Of a stretch of 64,000 bases of DNA, positions 37,322 to 49,600 are shown one piece after another (position 1 is the stretch's first letter; each line of letters begins with the position of its first letter). The stretch is from NCBI GenBank assembly GCA_036874045.1, contig CM072335.1, forward strand, positions 12,110,001 to 12,174,000, read 5' to 3'. The position numbers and the translations under genes are program-made. Under the pieces are notes generated by a model, which saw only the letters and a list, made by a program, of their open reading frames with translations, was not told the DNA's origin and made no database searches. The stretch comes from Cymodocea nodosa (taxonomy: Eukaryota; Streptophyta; Magnoliopsida; Alismatales; Cymodoceaceae).

Positions 37322-38037
37322 GCCAGCAGGAACCCCCATCGACCTCCACGAACCCCAGCCGTCGTCCACGGGGTCGTCCTGCCGGTTCCAAAAACAAACC
37401 AAAGCCACCCATCTTCATCACCCGTGACAGCCCCAACACTCTGCGATCGCATGTCCTAGAGGTCAACAGTGGGTCGGATGTGGTGGAATGCGTCTCCGGG
37501 TACGCTCGCCGGCGGGGGAGAGGTATTTCCATTCTCAGCGGTGGAGGGGTGGTGTCTAATGTTTCTCTCAGGCAGCCAGGGTCGGGGCTGACGGTAGCCA
37601 CGCTGAGAGGAAGGTTCGAGATCCTGTCGCTGACGGGGACGGTTCTTCCTCCTCCGGCGCCTTCCGAAGCTGGTGGTCTGACGGTGTACTTGGCGGGAGG
37701 GCAGGGACAGGTGGTGGGAGGGAGCGTGGTGCCACCACTGGTGGCGGCGGGGCCGGTGGTGCTGATGGCTGCGACGTTTTCTAATGCGGTGTACGAGAGA
37801 CTGCCATTGGAAGCGGAGGAAGAAGAGGGGGCGGTGACGCCAGCAGCGGCAGCGGCAGCGGCAGCGGGGCAAGGACAGCAGCAGCAGGCGACCGCATCGC
37901 AGTCGTCTGGTGTTACAGGCGGAGACGGCGGTGGCAGCGGCGTGTCTGTCTATAACTTGGGCGCAAACATAGGGAATTATCCATTCCCTGGGGATAATTA
38001 CGGATGGGGCGGTGGTGCGCCTAGGCCACCATTTTAA
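37153..38037 (+). CDS. AHL: AT-hook motif nuclear-localized protein, clade A (type I)
   Basis: A 294-codon intronless ORF. After a Ser/Gly/Gln/Pro-rich N-terminus, residues 70-84 hold a type I AT-hook ([15 protein letters not shown]; core R73-G74-R75-P76) that binds the minor groove of A+T-rich DNA. A PPC domain follows at about 96-220, with [16 protein letters not shown], the GRFEIL core (153-158), [19 protein letters not shown] (174-192) and AYERLPLE-like YERLPLE (214-220). PPC domains trimerise and recruit partners, and the family represses growth and flowering genes in the nucleus. The C-terminus has Glu, Ala and Gln runs and ends YGW...RPPF, as in several clade A members. The ATG at 37153 has an ideal context (GCCGCCATGG). 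G+C and codon use are much higher than in the surrounding repeats. The exact paralogue cannot be fixed. Confidence 0.95.
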   Translation: MDGMHPSSSGGGSSSSSRYLHHLLRPPQSQQQPPPPSDSPKASPDKNPKPDQSAGVGQQEPPSTSTNPSRRPRGRPAGSKNKPKPPIFITRDSPNTLRSHVLEVNSGSDVVECVSGYARRRGRGISILSGGGVVSNVSLRQPGSGLTVATLRGRFEILSLTGTVLPPPAPSEAGGLTVYLAGGQGQVVGGSVVPPLVAAGPVVLMAATFSNAVYERLPLEAEEEEGAVTPAAAAAAAAGQGQQQQATASQSSGVTGGDGGGSGVSVYNLGANIGNYPFPGDNYGWGGGAPRPPF

Positions 38038-38439
38038 TTAGGACTCAACTCCAGCTTTGTTAATTTTATCAAGTTTCTTTGTATTGGGGTTTTTATTGGT
38101 TGGGTAGAGATTATTGTTGTTCATGATCGTCTTTTTCACAATGGTAATGTTTTCAGTTAAATTTAAATCCCGGCAAAACAAAATAGATGATGAACTCCGC
38201 CGCCGTCTCTTTTGCTTCAGTGCAACAGGGAATGCAATTTACTTCATGGAAGGCGGAAGCAGAAAAGCTCGAGAGGTCAGTACAGTCCAAACAATTTACC
38301 ATGTTGGCTGTTCCTTTTTTTTCTTATTTCCCTTCCTTTCCGCTTGCCCTTTGTTACGTGTGTATCATGGGTACCCGCGACTAGTGTGGGCAATTTGTTC
38401 CAGATTTTGTTCATGGTATATTTAAGCATGTATACCAAT
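38038..38439 (+). other. AHL 3' region, with an exon-like patch
   Basis: 38038-38180 is T-rich and fits a 3' UTR. 38187-38276 is a G+C-richer open patch ending in GAGAG|GTCAGT, which resembles an exon with a splice donor at 38277. The encoded peptide (MMNSAAVSFASVQQG...) is not recognised. It may be chance within the 3' UTR. Confidence 0.3.
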
Positions 38440-39035
38440 CCGCTCTATAAAAATTTTGTTTGTGTCCATTTTTAAAATAGAGGAATTGTGTAATAATTTT
38501 TATTTTTTAATTAACATTTTAAGTAATATTTCTATATTTAAAATTGAATAAAAATGAATTTGAATTTTATTTAATTTCATAATAAAGAATATTTTTGTAC
38601 TTAAAATTTTAATTTTGAAATAAAATAAAATTCTAAGTTACAATGTAAAAAAAATGTGAATTCTCTTACATGAAGATATGAAATTTATTTCCACCTTTAA
38701 AAATTATCATATGTCCTTTGGTTATTGATAAATAACATATGAACATTTAATAATATAATTATATGACATGTCAATTAATTAATATAATGAATTTATTAAT
38801 TAATTATATTTTTATTAACTAAGTAAATTATTTAATTAAAGATAATTATATTACATTATTATTATACACAAATATAAAATTTCAATTCTATGTTATGCAT
38901 AAACACCAAAATTTTAATTTGTATCTAATTTCTAAAAGTATACAAATATCTAAATTTTAAATTTCATTTTCATCTAATTTTGTCAAAATTTTAATTCTAC
39001 AGAATTTCAATTATAGGTGTACAAACACATTCTTA
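38440..39035. mobile_element. Candidate A+T-rich non-autonomous element
   Basis: The left edge has TTTGTTTGTGTCCA. The right edge has GTGTACAAACACA in inverse sense, next to GAATTTCAATT words like those at 965-2410. No coding. The ends are imperfect and the call is weak. Confidence 0.25.
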
Positions 39036-39269
39036 GACAATTTAGGTTTCCTTTGTGTACTACAAAAATAGATGAAAAAGGAAACAAAAAATATGTGAAA
39101 AAGATAGAAAAAATGATGAAAATTAATTTCAATTTGATCATTTTTATAGATGTTTTGTACATTTCTAATGAAAACTAATAAAATTGAAATTTAAATATTT
39201 TTGTACCTAATAGAAAATGATAGAAATGAAAATTTGAGTATTTATATGTGTCAAAAAATGACATATATT

Positions 39270-39820
39270 TAACTTACATGTTAATATAATATAACTATAA
39301 ATTATAACATTTAGTTTTTGTTATAAAATTCAAAAATAAAGATATAATTGGAAAAAATTTAATTATAAGTTTTACAAAAAAGATAAAAATCAAAAATCTC
39401 AATTCTCCCACATAAAAAGAAAAATAATAATACAAAGCAAAAATAAATGCTGGAAAAAACATAACTAACAAAAATAACATGAGTTCTCAAATTTTTATTC
39501 GAACACCCAAAATTAAGGTTAGATGCTTGGACTTAATAAACAAACATCTGCTTTACAAGGTTGGACACCAAGTCCATTTTAACTTGCATATGAACATAAT
39601 ATAATTTTAAATTATAATATCCATATTTTCATTATAAAATTTAAAAATAGTAATACAATTTGATAAAATTTAATTATATGTTTTACAAAAAATATAAAAA
39701 TTACAAATTTTGATTATCCTACACAAAAAGAAGAATAACAATGCAAAGTAAAAATAAACCTAGGAAAACACAACAAAACTAGCAAAAATAGAAGTTATCA
39801 AATTTTTATTAGAATGCATA
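39270..39820. repeat. Diverged direct repeat, about 240 bp x 2, 310-base period
   Basis: 39283-39480 and 39593-39790 share the order AATATAATATAA, AATTATAA, ATAAAATT(C/T)AAAAATA, AATTTAATTATA(A/T)G and TTTTACAAAAAA. Both are A+T-rich and non-coding. The rest of 39036-40435 is A+T-rich with nothing recognised. Confidence 0.6.
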
Positions 39821-40435
39821 AGGTTTGTTTATACTTAAAAATAAATCTATAGAAATACATTCTTAGAATCTGTCGGTAAATTCTTGGAATCTATCAAAAA
39901 TAGAAAAATATGTGTATTTGTGTATCAATAGGAAAATGATAGAATTTACAAGAGAAATCCCTACTATAGACTAGCCTATCAAACATTTCTTAAGAATCCA
40001 TCTTCTCTTTCCACTCACTCAAGTCGCAAATACAACAATAATAGTGGCACAAAAACATAAAATGAAACTCATGAAAATTTACATAATAATTTACTAAAAT
40101 TTTTTTAAAAAATCTTAAACTTACCCTCCCCTCTATACCTGAATATCACATTGTTTTCAATGTGAAATTGTATAAAGTAATGCAAAATAGAATAATAGAT
40201 ATAAGGAGAAAAAGAATACACAAGATTCTTCAGCTATTTTGTGCTATTCTAAATTCTTCAACTTCTTATTCTAACTTTCAACTTCAAACTATTGAGAAGG
40301 AAATAGTAGCAACAACTTTTGCTTCTTCTCATCTAGTCGCCTTCTCTGCCTATCTCCAATGCTTGGACTGGTGTCTATTGGTTTGGGAATCTACAACCTC
40401 CTTTTGCATGAAAAACAATCACTCTCTCAGCTAAT

Positions 40436-40670
40436 GGTGTTTGGAAGAAGAAGAAAGAAAGGAAGGAGAAAAAGAATACACAAGATTTAACGTGGTTCAA
40501 TAACAACCTACATCCATGAGTGCTAAAACTCTTGTAATGCTTGTTACGATGCACATATACTTGTGTATGTACAACCCTATCTATAAGGAAAACTACAAAC
40601 CCTAGTTACAACAATTATAAGTTCTACTCTTGTCTTTTGTCAAACAGCAGCTAGGTTCCAACATGAACTT
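40436..40670 (-). repeat. Copia-type LTR fragment, minus orientation
   Basis: TTTAACGTGGTTCAATAAC, then CCTACATCCATGAG, then GTACAACCCTATCTATA is the reverse complement of a transcribed LTR end widely seen in plant copia elements. No internal region or primer site accompanies it. A GAGAAAAAGAATACACAAGA word recurs at about 40206 and 40465. Confidence 0.45.
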
Positions 40671-40681
40671 TTGGAAGCCCT

Positions 40682-41825
40682 TGTTTGGACCAAATGGCTC
40701 ACCAAAAGGGGGGGTGAATGGTGACCTATATGTTATTTTAACAATTTCTAACTTAATTGATTAATCAATATGCACAAATATTAAACAAGTGTAGAAACAT
40801 GCACAACAAAAATATAAATAAGAAACACAAGGAAATTTTAGGTGGTTTACCAACTCGGTTAGTTTACCCCAAAGGATCACTTGGGCTTCACTAAGTACTT
40901 CAACACTTACACACATTTACTTTCAAGTTGAAGCAAGAACCAACCATTTACTTGAGTTTTTGGTCATAACTTAAACCAACATTTCCTAGAAGTTTTCAAG
41001 TCAAAACTTCAGCAAACCAACCTAGAGCTTTCAGGTCAAAGCTCAACAACCAACCTTGTGCTTTAAGGTATAAACTCACTAACCAACATAATGTGTAGCT
41101 TTCAGGTTGAAGCCGTGAACTAATGATCCTTCTTGGATCAAACTTTTAGCGCAATTGGGGAGCTTTGAGAATCTTATTTTGAATTCTACTTTCAACTTGT
41201 TCTCTCTGTATTGAATTTGAAATATACTTTCTGTAATGGAAGAGGATTTGCAATGTATATTCTATATCTCTCTCTTAAATATATGTTGAATGATCTGGTT
41301 GTATTTATATTTGTGATTCCAATGATTATATTATTTATCAACGATTTTATTCTACTGTACTTTAATCTTGACAGTCCTATAAATAGAAAGTTACCATTTG
41401 ATATACTATTGAATGCTTTTTTGCCAATCTTCTTTCAGGTCGTTAAGTTATTTCTAACTTAACGAGTTGCTCTTTCTTGTATTTTGCAAATACACATTGA
41501 GTTATGCTAACTCAACGAGTTCTATCATGTGAATTTCCTTGCTATGTATGTGATGCCAATCCTTCATTATTTTTTCTCAGATCGTTAAATTGTTGTTAAC
41601 TTAACGAGTTGCTTTTCCCTTTTACTCGTTAACTTAATAAGTTGTTCTTCCTTGTACTCATTAACTCATTGAGTTCTACATGAGTTTTTGCTAACTTAAT
41701 GAGTTTGGCATGTGACTTCTATTTGACTTTTTAAGAATACATTGAGTTGTGCTAACTAAATGAGTTGCATTGCCTTTAAGCTTGTAACTCAATGAGTTGT
41801 TCTTTCTATATTTACATGTTGAGTT
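40682..41825 (-). repeat. LTR fragment related to family E, minus orientation
   Basis: It starts TGTTTGGACCAAATGGCTCACC, the inverse of the family E LTR end, followed by GGGGGGTGAATGGTGA and a series of CAACC...AAGCTTCAGG-like words shared with 42890-43190. From 41440 on it carries repeated AACTTAACGAGTTG and AACTCAATGAGTT phrases. It is interrupted at 41825 by the element starting at 41826. Confidence 0.7.
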
Positions 41826-43356
41826 TATTAGGACCTTAGTATTTTGATAATGCAAAAACTTGTGTGAGGAAACAAATTGTATTTCACAGATAAGATAGTG
41901 CAGTAAAAGAGCAGAAGGTAGATAAGTTGATTCAGATAGTTCAAAATTTGCCGCAAGAGATAAACAAGAAATCAGAAGTTTATCAGGCTTAACTATCCAA
42001 AAGAGATAAATTTTCAATGAGTTACTAGGCTTAAGTATCCAATGAGTTAGCTTTAAGTAGTAGAATCACCATCAGACGGTTAGAAAATTAACTATCTGAA
42101 ATTATAATGCCTTTGGAGGGTTTAAAGATAGTTGGCTGAATGATTAAAGAGTTAAAGCGCTAACTATTCAGAAGCTCAAGGAAAATTGGAAAGTTAAGAA
42201 GGCTAACTATTCGAAACTTAAGTTACTAAATTTCCTACGTGTAGAAATCCAAACAGAAGCTTAAAGAGATTTTTCGAAGAGTTAGAAAGTTAACTATCTT
42301 AAAAATAAGAAGTTTCAGAAGGTTATAGATTTAACTATCCAAAACTTAAGTCATCCTATTATGCACATGTAGAAATAAGAAGACAGTAGTTGGAAGCTTA
42401 AAAGAAGAAAATCAAAGAGTTACTGTAGCTAATTATTCGATAGTCAAGAACATTTCGGTGAGCTACAGTTACAAGTATCCGAATTTAAGACACGTCACGT
42501 GTATGACTTAAATCTCATGTGACAAAAGGACTTAAGTGGATTTTTGGTGAGTTACAAACATCCTTCGGAAAGTTACATACCTAACTATCCAAAAGTCTAA
42601 GAAAATCGGAAGGTTATCTTGAAACACCTTTCCAAACGGTAATTTACCATATTTAGACTTGCAAATCTGTAAGTATAGTAGAATAAATCCATTGAGGAGA
42701 AAATATGATCGTTGGATTTACAAGTATTTATACAAACAAATCATTCAATATTCAGTAGAGCTAACAAGTGAGATTACACAGACAATCACATATAGAGATA
42801 TAGTATACATTGTAGATTAACTACTGTTACAGAAGAATGCTCAATCTAGATTAACTACAATAAGGAATAGATTGAAAGCTGGATCTACAAGAAGATTCTT
42901 AAAGCTCTCTAAGTGTTGAAAGTCTGATCCAAGAAGGATCATTTGGTTCCTAGCTTCAACCTTAAAGCTTCATTCAAGTTGTTGGTTTGAGTTTCGACCT
43001 GAAAACTAAAGAGGTTGGTTTTCTGAAGTTTATACTTAAAAACTTCTAAGTGTTGGTTAGAACTACGACTTGGAAGCTCAAGGGGTTGGTTCTTATTTCA
43101 ACCTGAAAGCAAGTGTTTGTAAGTGTTGAAACACTTAGTGAAGCCCAAGTGATCCTTGGGGGTGGACTAGCCAAGTTGGTGAACTACCTAAAATTCCCTT
43201 GTGTTTTTTGTTTATATTTCCACTATGCATGTTTAATCTTCTATTTAACATCTATGAAAATTGATTAATCAAATTAGTTAGTAAAGTTGGTAAAAAGTTT
43301 TAAAGTACTCTTAGATCACCATTCACCCCTCTCTAGTAAGTCATTAGGTCCTAACA
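41826..43356 (+). repeat. 5' LTR, family E
   Basis: TATTAGGACC start (TGTTAGTACT in the 3' copy) and CCTAACA end. It contains GTGAGTTAC and CTATCCGAA-type phrases (about 42000-42600), CACGTCACGTG (about 42492) and the Sirevirus-like ACCATTCACCCC stretch near the end. Confidence 0.9.
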
Positions 43357-43357
43357 A

Positions 43358-43370
43358 TTGGTATCAGAGC
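43358..43370 (+). other. Primer binding site (initiator tRNA-Met type)
   Basis: TTGGTATCAGAGC one base after the LTR end. Confidence 0.9.
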
Positions 43371-43409
43371 AGGTTGATCTCTTTTTTATAGATTTAACTA
43401 TCTGAAATC

Positions 43410-44925
43410 ATGGTATCTTTTCATAGAGAGGGTCAAAACATCCTTCGTCCTCCCCTGTTTGATGATATTAACTATAATTACTGGAAAAATAGGATGGGAT
43501 GTTTCCTTAGAAGCTCAGATGTGAGTCTATGGAAAATGGTGGTTCTAGGAACACCTATTCCACCTAGTCATGAGGATGACTGGATTGAGGAGGATGAGAG
43601 AATCATCCAAATGGATGCTTGAGGGCTGAATATTATTTACTGAACAATATAATAAAGTTTCAGCTTGTAAATTTGCTCACGAGGCTTGGAACACTCTTCA
43701 AATAACCTTTGAAGAAACTAGCTAAGTGAAAGACACAAAAATCAGTATTTTACTTAGAAAGCTTGAATTATTTAAAATGCTTGATAATGAAACAATTACT
43801 GATATGTTTTCTAGATTCACTAAAATTATTAATGGCTTAAGAGGTTTGGAAAAGGAATTTTCTATCTATGAACAGGTGTAGAAAATCCTTAGAAGCTTAA
43901 TTGTAGAATGGAAGCAAAAGTCTACATCAATACAAGATTCCAAAGACCTCAACAAATACTCAGTAGAGGATTTGATGGGCAATTTACTAGCCCATGAAGT
44001 TCAAATGAGAGAATGGAGAGATGAGGAAGGAAGTGCTAAAAAGAAAATAGAAACGAAGAAATAACTAGCCTTTCCATCAACTCAAGAACTTCAAAGCTCG
44101 GATGATGATGAAGTTGTGCTATTAGCTAGAAAATTCAGAAAATGGATGAAGAAAATGAACCAAGCCAACACATCAAAAAGAATTGCTCCAATATGCTTTA
44201 AATGCAAGAAGCAAGGACATATACAACCTGATTGTCCACTACAACTAGAAGAAGAAAAAGAAATGAAGAAGAAAAAGAAGAGCTACAAAAAGAAAATAGG
44301 ATTGAAGGCTGCTTGGGATGACAGTAGTTCTTCTAATAGCTCATCCAATTTAGATGAAGAGGTACTAGTAAATGTGTGCTATATAGCACAAGAGTTATGT
44401 TCTACTTCATCTCAAAGTGATTCTGATGTAGACAATGATAATCTAGATGTAAATATTCTTTTGTCTACTACTGACAATTTATATGTTAAATGCAAAAATT
44501 ATAAAAAGTAAATTAAACATTTAACTACATGTTTAGAAGAAGCATATACTAAACTTGAAAATTTGCATGTTGAAAATAGAAAATGCAATAATGATGAATT
44601 GATAAATGAAAATGAAAATCTAAAATTTGAAATTATTGATCTGAAAAATATTGTGCATAAGTTTATAATGGACAAAATGGATTGAACAAAATCATTAGTT
44701 CACAAAGACATAGTTTAAATAGGTTTGGCCTAGGGTATGCTACTCCACAGGAAATACCCTACTATGGTGGTGTTATCCGATCTTATAGAGATGATACAAT
44801 AGTGTTTACCATCAAAAGAAGATCTAGATTAATGTGACTGCCAAAAGGCAATAAATTAAATGTTGTCAAGACTAACACTTATGGACCCAAGAAAGTATGG
44901 GTACCAAAATCTATATCTGTTTGAA
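43410..44925 (+). mobile_element. Sirevirus-type gag region, family E (fossil)
   Basis: Motifs in order: RPPLFDDINYNYWKNRM, a UBN2-like middle, KKKSYKKK-like basic stretches, a CCHC knuckle (CFKCKKQGHIQPDC, near 44190-44235), an acidic Ser-rich stretch, and a GPKKVWVPKS end at about 44880-44920. That end corresponds to the GPQQHWVPRKS end of gag in the element at 49601-60505. Broken in a few places. Confidence 0.85.
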
Positions 44926-45389
44926 TTGCAAAATTGTATTATTTAAGTGGGAGCAGTTAGTTTATAGTTTCAAATTATTATCTGCAAATGACCAAAATCT
45001 GAAGATCAATGGAATGATCAATTAGAAAAGGTTGAAAATTTGAAAATCAGTCATGGGAGTAACTATTTGGTATTACAGGAGGCACCATAAATTGGTAGGA
45101 AGTGCTACACATAGATTGAGTGGAAAACATGCCTAAAATCATGATATTCAAAGAGAGCAAAATCTGCAACAGCTAGAAACAAGTATATAGAAAAGAGAGC
45201 AACAGCTAGACTACAGTTACAAATTGCTTTCTGCATATGTTTTGAAGGAATCTCTTGAAGAGAAATTAGAAGCTAAATGATTGAGAATTATTTATGATGT
45301 TTTTGATTAACAATTGATACCTAATTTAGTAGGTATCATAAATGTCATTTTGCAAAACAGGTGCAACAAATCTATCTACAAGGAAAAAC

Positions 45390-46280
45390 ATATAAGTAAG
45401 GGGAGAACCTACTATATGAAGGGAATTCAGAATGTTGCTTCAGTGCAAAAAGAAAGTATATAAAGAGGGCATGCTTATAGGGGGAGAGCCTATAGCTTGC
45501 TATTAAAAATCAGAAAACCTCCATACAGATAAGGGGAGAGCATGTGGCAACAACTACAAATATTAATTGCATATTTATAAATTGCTACATTAATAATTAG
45601 CATTTCACTATTTTTTTTTCAGTTTTTACAAATGATGTAGTAAATAAACGAGACAAAGGAAGAAATACCAAAAACCAAGAAAGCAATTACTGACTTCTTA
45701 GAAATTGATATGTCAACAAATGGCATCAGACAAGGATTGAGGAAATTGACACTTCAATTGATATTGGGCTTGAATAAGAAAGAAGAAAAGTAGTACAACA
45801 TCAAAGGGAAAGAATAAAATATACTGCAATGATGGAAATATCTCAACAATTGATATTAGCTCACCAACAGTTAACATTTGATGCACAATCAAAATTGGTA
45901 TTCGAAGATATTGATGTAATTAATTCTTTCAACATTTGATATTAAATAGGATTATGGAAATTAGAAAATTGTTATGACATCAGATATTACATCTTGGTAA
46001 AAAGAAGAGAAATATGGCAGCTATTTTAGCAAAAGAAAGTTATGGAACTCCTTTTATCTAATGACAAAAAGGGAGAGAAGAATAAAGAAAATTACATAGA
46101 AGGCAAGGGGAGTATTCCCAACACACAGTCAAGGGGAGAAATTAACTCTAGTGTATTGTATTCACTGTAAATCTTTGCTTTACTTAGTTTCTGTGTGACT
46201 AAATGTATAGAAACAATCTAGGGAGTGAAATACATGTAATTTAATGTAAAGGATTTTGTCATTATCAAAAAGGGGGAGAT
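45390..46280 (+). other. Series of polypurine tracts before the family E 3' LTR
   Basis: AAGGGGAGAA, AGGGGGAGAG, AAGGGGAGAG, AAAGGGAGAGAA, AAGGGGAGT, AAGGGGAGAA and finally AAAGGGGGAGAT occur in sequence (about 45397 to 46280). Only the last touches the LTR. Multiple purine tracts are a known Sirevirus trait. Confidence 0.75.
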
Positions 46281-47808
46281 TGTTAGTACTTTAGCATTTT
46301 GATAATGCAAAAACCTGTGTGAGTAAATAAATTGTATTTCACAAATAAGACAATGTAGTAAAAGAGTAGAAGGCAGATAAGTTGATTTAGATAGTTCAAA
46401 ATTTGTTACAAGAGATAAACAAGAAATCGGAAGGTTACCAGGCTTAACTATCTAAAGGAGATAAATTTTCGGTGAGTTACTAGGCTTAAGTATCCGATGA
46501 GTCAGCTTTAAGCAGTAGAATCACCATCGGATGGTTAGAAAATTAACTATCTGAAATTACAAAGCCTTCGAAGGGTTTAAAGATAGTTGGCTGAATGATT
46601 GAAGAGTTAAAGCACTAACTATTCGGAAACTCAAGGAAAATCGGAAAGTTAGGAAGGCTAACTATCCGAAACTTAAGTCATTAAATTTCCCATGTGTAAA
46701 AATCTAGATAGAAGCTTAAAGGGATTTTCAGAGAGTTAGAAAGTTAACTATTTGAAAAACAAGAAGTTTTGAAAGGTTACAAATTTAACTATCTGAAACT
46801 TAAGTCATCCTATTATGCATATGTAGAAATAAGAAGACAACAATTGGAAGTTTAAAAGAAGAAAATTGGAGAGTTACTGTAGCTAACTATCCGATAGTCA
46901 AGAACATTTCAATGAGTTACAATTACAAGTATCCGAACTTAAGACACGTCATGTGTATAACTTAAATCTCACGTGACAAAAGGACTTAAGTGGATTTTCA
47001 ATGAGTTACAAACATCCTTTGGAAAGTTACACAACGAACTATTCGAAAGTCTAAGAAAATTGAAAGGTTATCTTGAAACACCTTTTCAAACGGTAACTTA
47101 CCATATTTAGACCTGCAAATCTGTAAGTACAACAAAATAAATCTGTTGAGGAGAAAATATGATTGTTGGATTTACAAGTATTTATACAAACAAATCATTC
47201 AATATTTAGTAGAGTTAACAAGTGAGATTACACAGACAATCACATATAGAGATACAATATATATTGTAGATCAACTACTGTTACAGAAGAATGCTTAATT
47301 CAAATTAACTACAAGGAATAGATTGAAAGCTGGATCTACAAGAAGATTCTTAAAGCTCTCTAAGTGCTGAAAGTTTGATCCAAGAAGGATCATTTGGTTC
47401 ATAGCTTCAACCTTAAAGCTTCATTCAAGTTGTTGGTTTGAGTTTCAACTTGAAAACTCAAGAGGTTGGTTTTCTGAAGTTTATACTTGAAAACTTCTAA
47501 GTGTTGGTTAGAGCTACGACTTGAAAGCTTAAGGGGTTGGTTCTTACTTCGACTTGAAAGCAAGTGTTTGTAAGTGTTGAAACACTTAGTAAAGCCCAAG
47601 TGATCCTTGGGGGTGGACTAGCCAAGTTGGTGAACCACCTAAAATCCCCTTGTGCTTTTTGTTTATATTTCTGCTGTACATGTTTAATCTTCTATTTAAC
47701 ACCTGTGAAAACTGATTAATCAAATTAGTTAGTAAAGTTAGTAAAAAGTTTTAAAGTACTCTTAGATCACCATTCACCCCCACTCTGGTAAGCCATTAGG
47801 TCCTAACA
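46281..47808 (+). repeat. 3' LTR, family E
   Basis: TGTTAGTACT...GGTCCTAACA, collinear over its full length with 41826-43356. Confidence 0.9.
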
Positions 47809-47986
47809 ATTGGTATCAAAGCAGGTTGATCTCTTTTTTATAGATTTAACCATCTAAGATCATGACATCTTTCATAGAGAGCGTTAGAACATCTATCGTC
47901 CTCCCCTATTTGACGGTATTAACTATAATTACTGGAAAAATAGGATGGAATGTTTCCTTAGAAACTTAGATGTGAGTCTATGGAAG
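47809..47986 (+). mobile_element. Second family E internal start after the 3' LTR
   Basis: A primer site (TTGGTATCAAAGC, 47810-47822) and a gag start like 43410-43545 follow the 3' LTR directly, then stop where an inverted A-family LTR begins. The locus is therefore LTR-internal-LTR-internal(partial), i.e. a tandem or recombined arrangement. Confidence 0.8.
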
Positions 47987-49600
47987 ATGTGAGTAAACAT
48001 TGGATTTATCATTAAGCATACTAACATTCAGATAATTCAAACAATAACCATTAAAATCTTTAAGTATTTTGAACGAACCAATTTTAGTAAACTATAAAAC
48101 TAAAACAAACATAAAACAATCACAATACTGACAAAGATAACATTAATCACGATACAACACAAACAATACAACACTCAAATACAAAATACAAACACAAAAA
48201 TAGTTTTTGGTATTTTTGTTTTAATATGAACATGGAAATGGGTGAAAGGTGAAATGTAAAGTAATCTCAATCAATAGTAAATACTTTTGTCACTACATGT
48301 GATGCAATTACACCACTGAAAATTAAACCACTTACAATTCTGTCTCCTTTCCCTGTAGAATTGCGAGTCCAGAATTGCAAGATGATCTTCTCTTCAACAT
48401 ATAGGCATCAACCTGAAGCCAATGCTAGAAGCTTTACGATCTCTTGAAATATGAGTCGGCACTTGGTGAAAATGGCTTCCCTTCTCGCGATGCGATCACT
48501 CCTCAAAATGGTTGTCAGGCATTGTGTTTGGCTCGGAATCGACCCGACATCACGAAAGTATCCTCACAGACCTTCGATGGTTGGTGATTATGGTGGTTAT
48601 GGTGGTGGTAATGATGGTTGGTGTGGTACTTTGGAGAATTGTCGATACTGTTTGTAGAAAGCTCAGTGCTCCTCCTCTATACACACTGGCCGTACCCATC
48701 GATCACACACACTTTACTTCTTTTTCATCTTTTCTTTTATATTTCTTTAGTGGTAACTACTTCTGCTTGAATGGTCGGTTGGATTTCCTTCATTCATATC
48801 AACGACGATGATTTCTTCTTCCTTCGACGAGTGAATTCCTGTGTGATACGTGCGATCGTGGTTTTTTTCTTCTAACTATCTGTTCCTGCAATCGCTATAG
48901 TGGCATATTAGAAAATAAATAGTCCGTGGAGTTACAGATAACTCAATAGACTTTCTTCGCTGATTTAACTATAAAACACATGCATAAATTTAACTATCCG
49001 ATGCTTAGAAGTATTTCAGATACTTACAACTTAATTATCTGATGCCTAGATGCATTTCGGATACTTACAAACTTAACTATCTGATACTCAGATGCATTTC
49101 GGATAGTTATAGATAACTCACCAAAAATCCACTTAAGTCACTTCCTAGAACATGACACGTGTCCACAACTATTTTATAAATAAAAAGAGATTTCGGAGAG
49201 TTACACATATAACTATCCGATGCTCAGCTACAATTTCGGATAGTTATAGATAACTCACCGAAAGTTCACTTAAGTCATGCGTTATGGTTTCGACACGTGT
49301 ACTTCAGAAAATAATAAAATATTCTTTTAAAACATAACTGCTCGGCAATTTAAACATAACTATCCGATACATGTTCGGTTTGTTAAACATAACTGTCCGA
49401 AATATAAGAAAATTCGGATACTTAAGAATTTCACAGCCTGCAACTTACCGACAATTCAGAAATATACTAAATTAACATTACTTCCCCCAATTTAAGTAGA
49501 TTCTTTAATTAAAGCTTTAATAGTGCAATTATAACATAATGGCTTAATTCTCATATGATAAGCTAAATATTATGCAATTAACCATCATTTAACTGTTACT
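47987..49600 (-). repeat. LTR fragment, family A, minus orientation
   Basis: It runs collinear with the inverse of 18790-20540. It includes ATTAATCACGATACAA, CCTCACAGACCTTCGATGG, GGCATATTAGAAAATAAAT, the G-box/GGATAGTTA array (about 48990-49420) and the CATATGATAAGCTAAATATTA end. It is cut at 49600 by the next element, a few tens of bases short of the LTR terminus. Confidence 0.85.

Larger units (their letters stand above)
41826..47808 (+). mobile_element. Gag-only Sirevirus-like element (family E) with both LTRs
   Basis: 5' LTR 41826-43356, primer site, gag region 43410 to about 44925, a 1.3-kb noncoding 3' region with many purine tracts, and 3' LTR 46281-47808. No protease, integrase, RT or RNase H is recognisable, so it looks non-autonomous. 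LTR lengths are 1531 and 1528 bases. In about 155 aligned bases at their left ends I count about 18 differences, mostly transitions, many at CG sites. That suggests several million years. The gag is broken (a few breaks). It is inserted in an inverted LTR of the same broad family. Confidence 0.85.

Noticed and set aside
37237-37872. Minus-strand frames overlapping the AHL gene
   Set aside because: Shadow frames of a GC-rich coding region with biased codon use.
48451-48811. Open frames reading MSRHLVKMASL... and GSESTRHHESILTDLRWLV, also present at 8199-8390, 19774-20083 and 63208-63580
   Set aside because: All lie antisense within family A LTR copies and are conserved only because the LTR DNA is. 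Their frames and ends differ between copies, and no known domain is seen.
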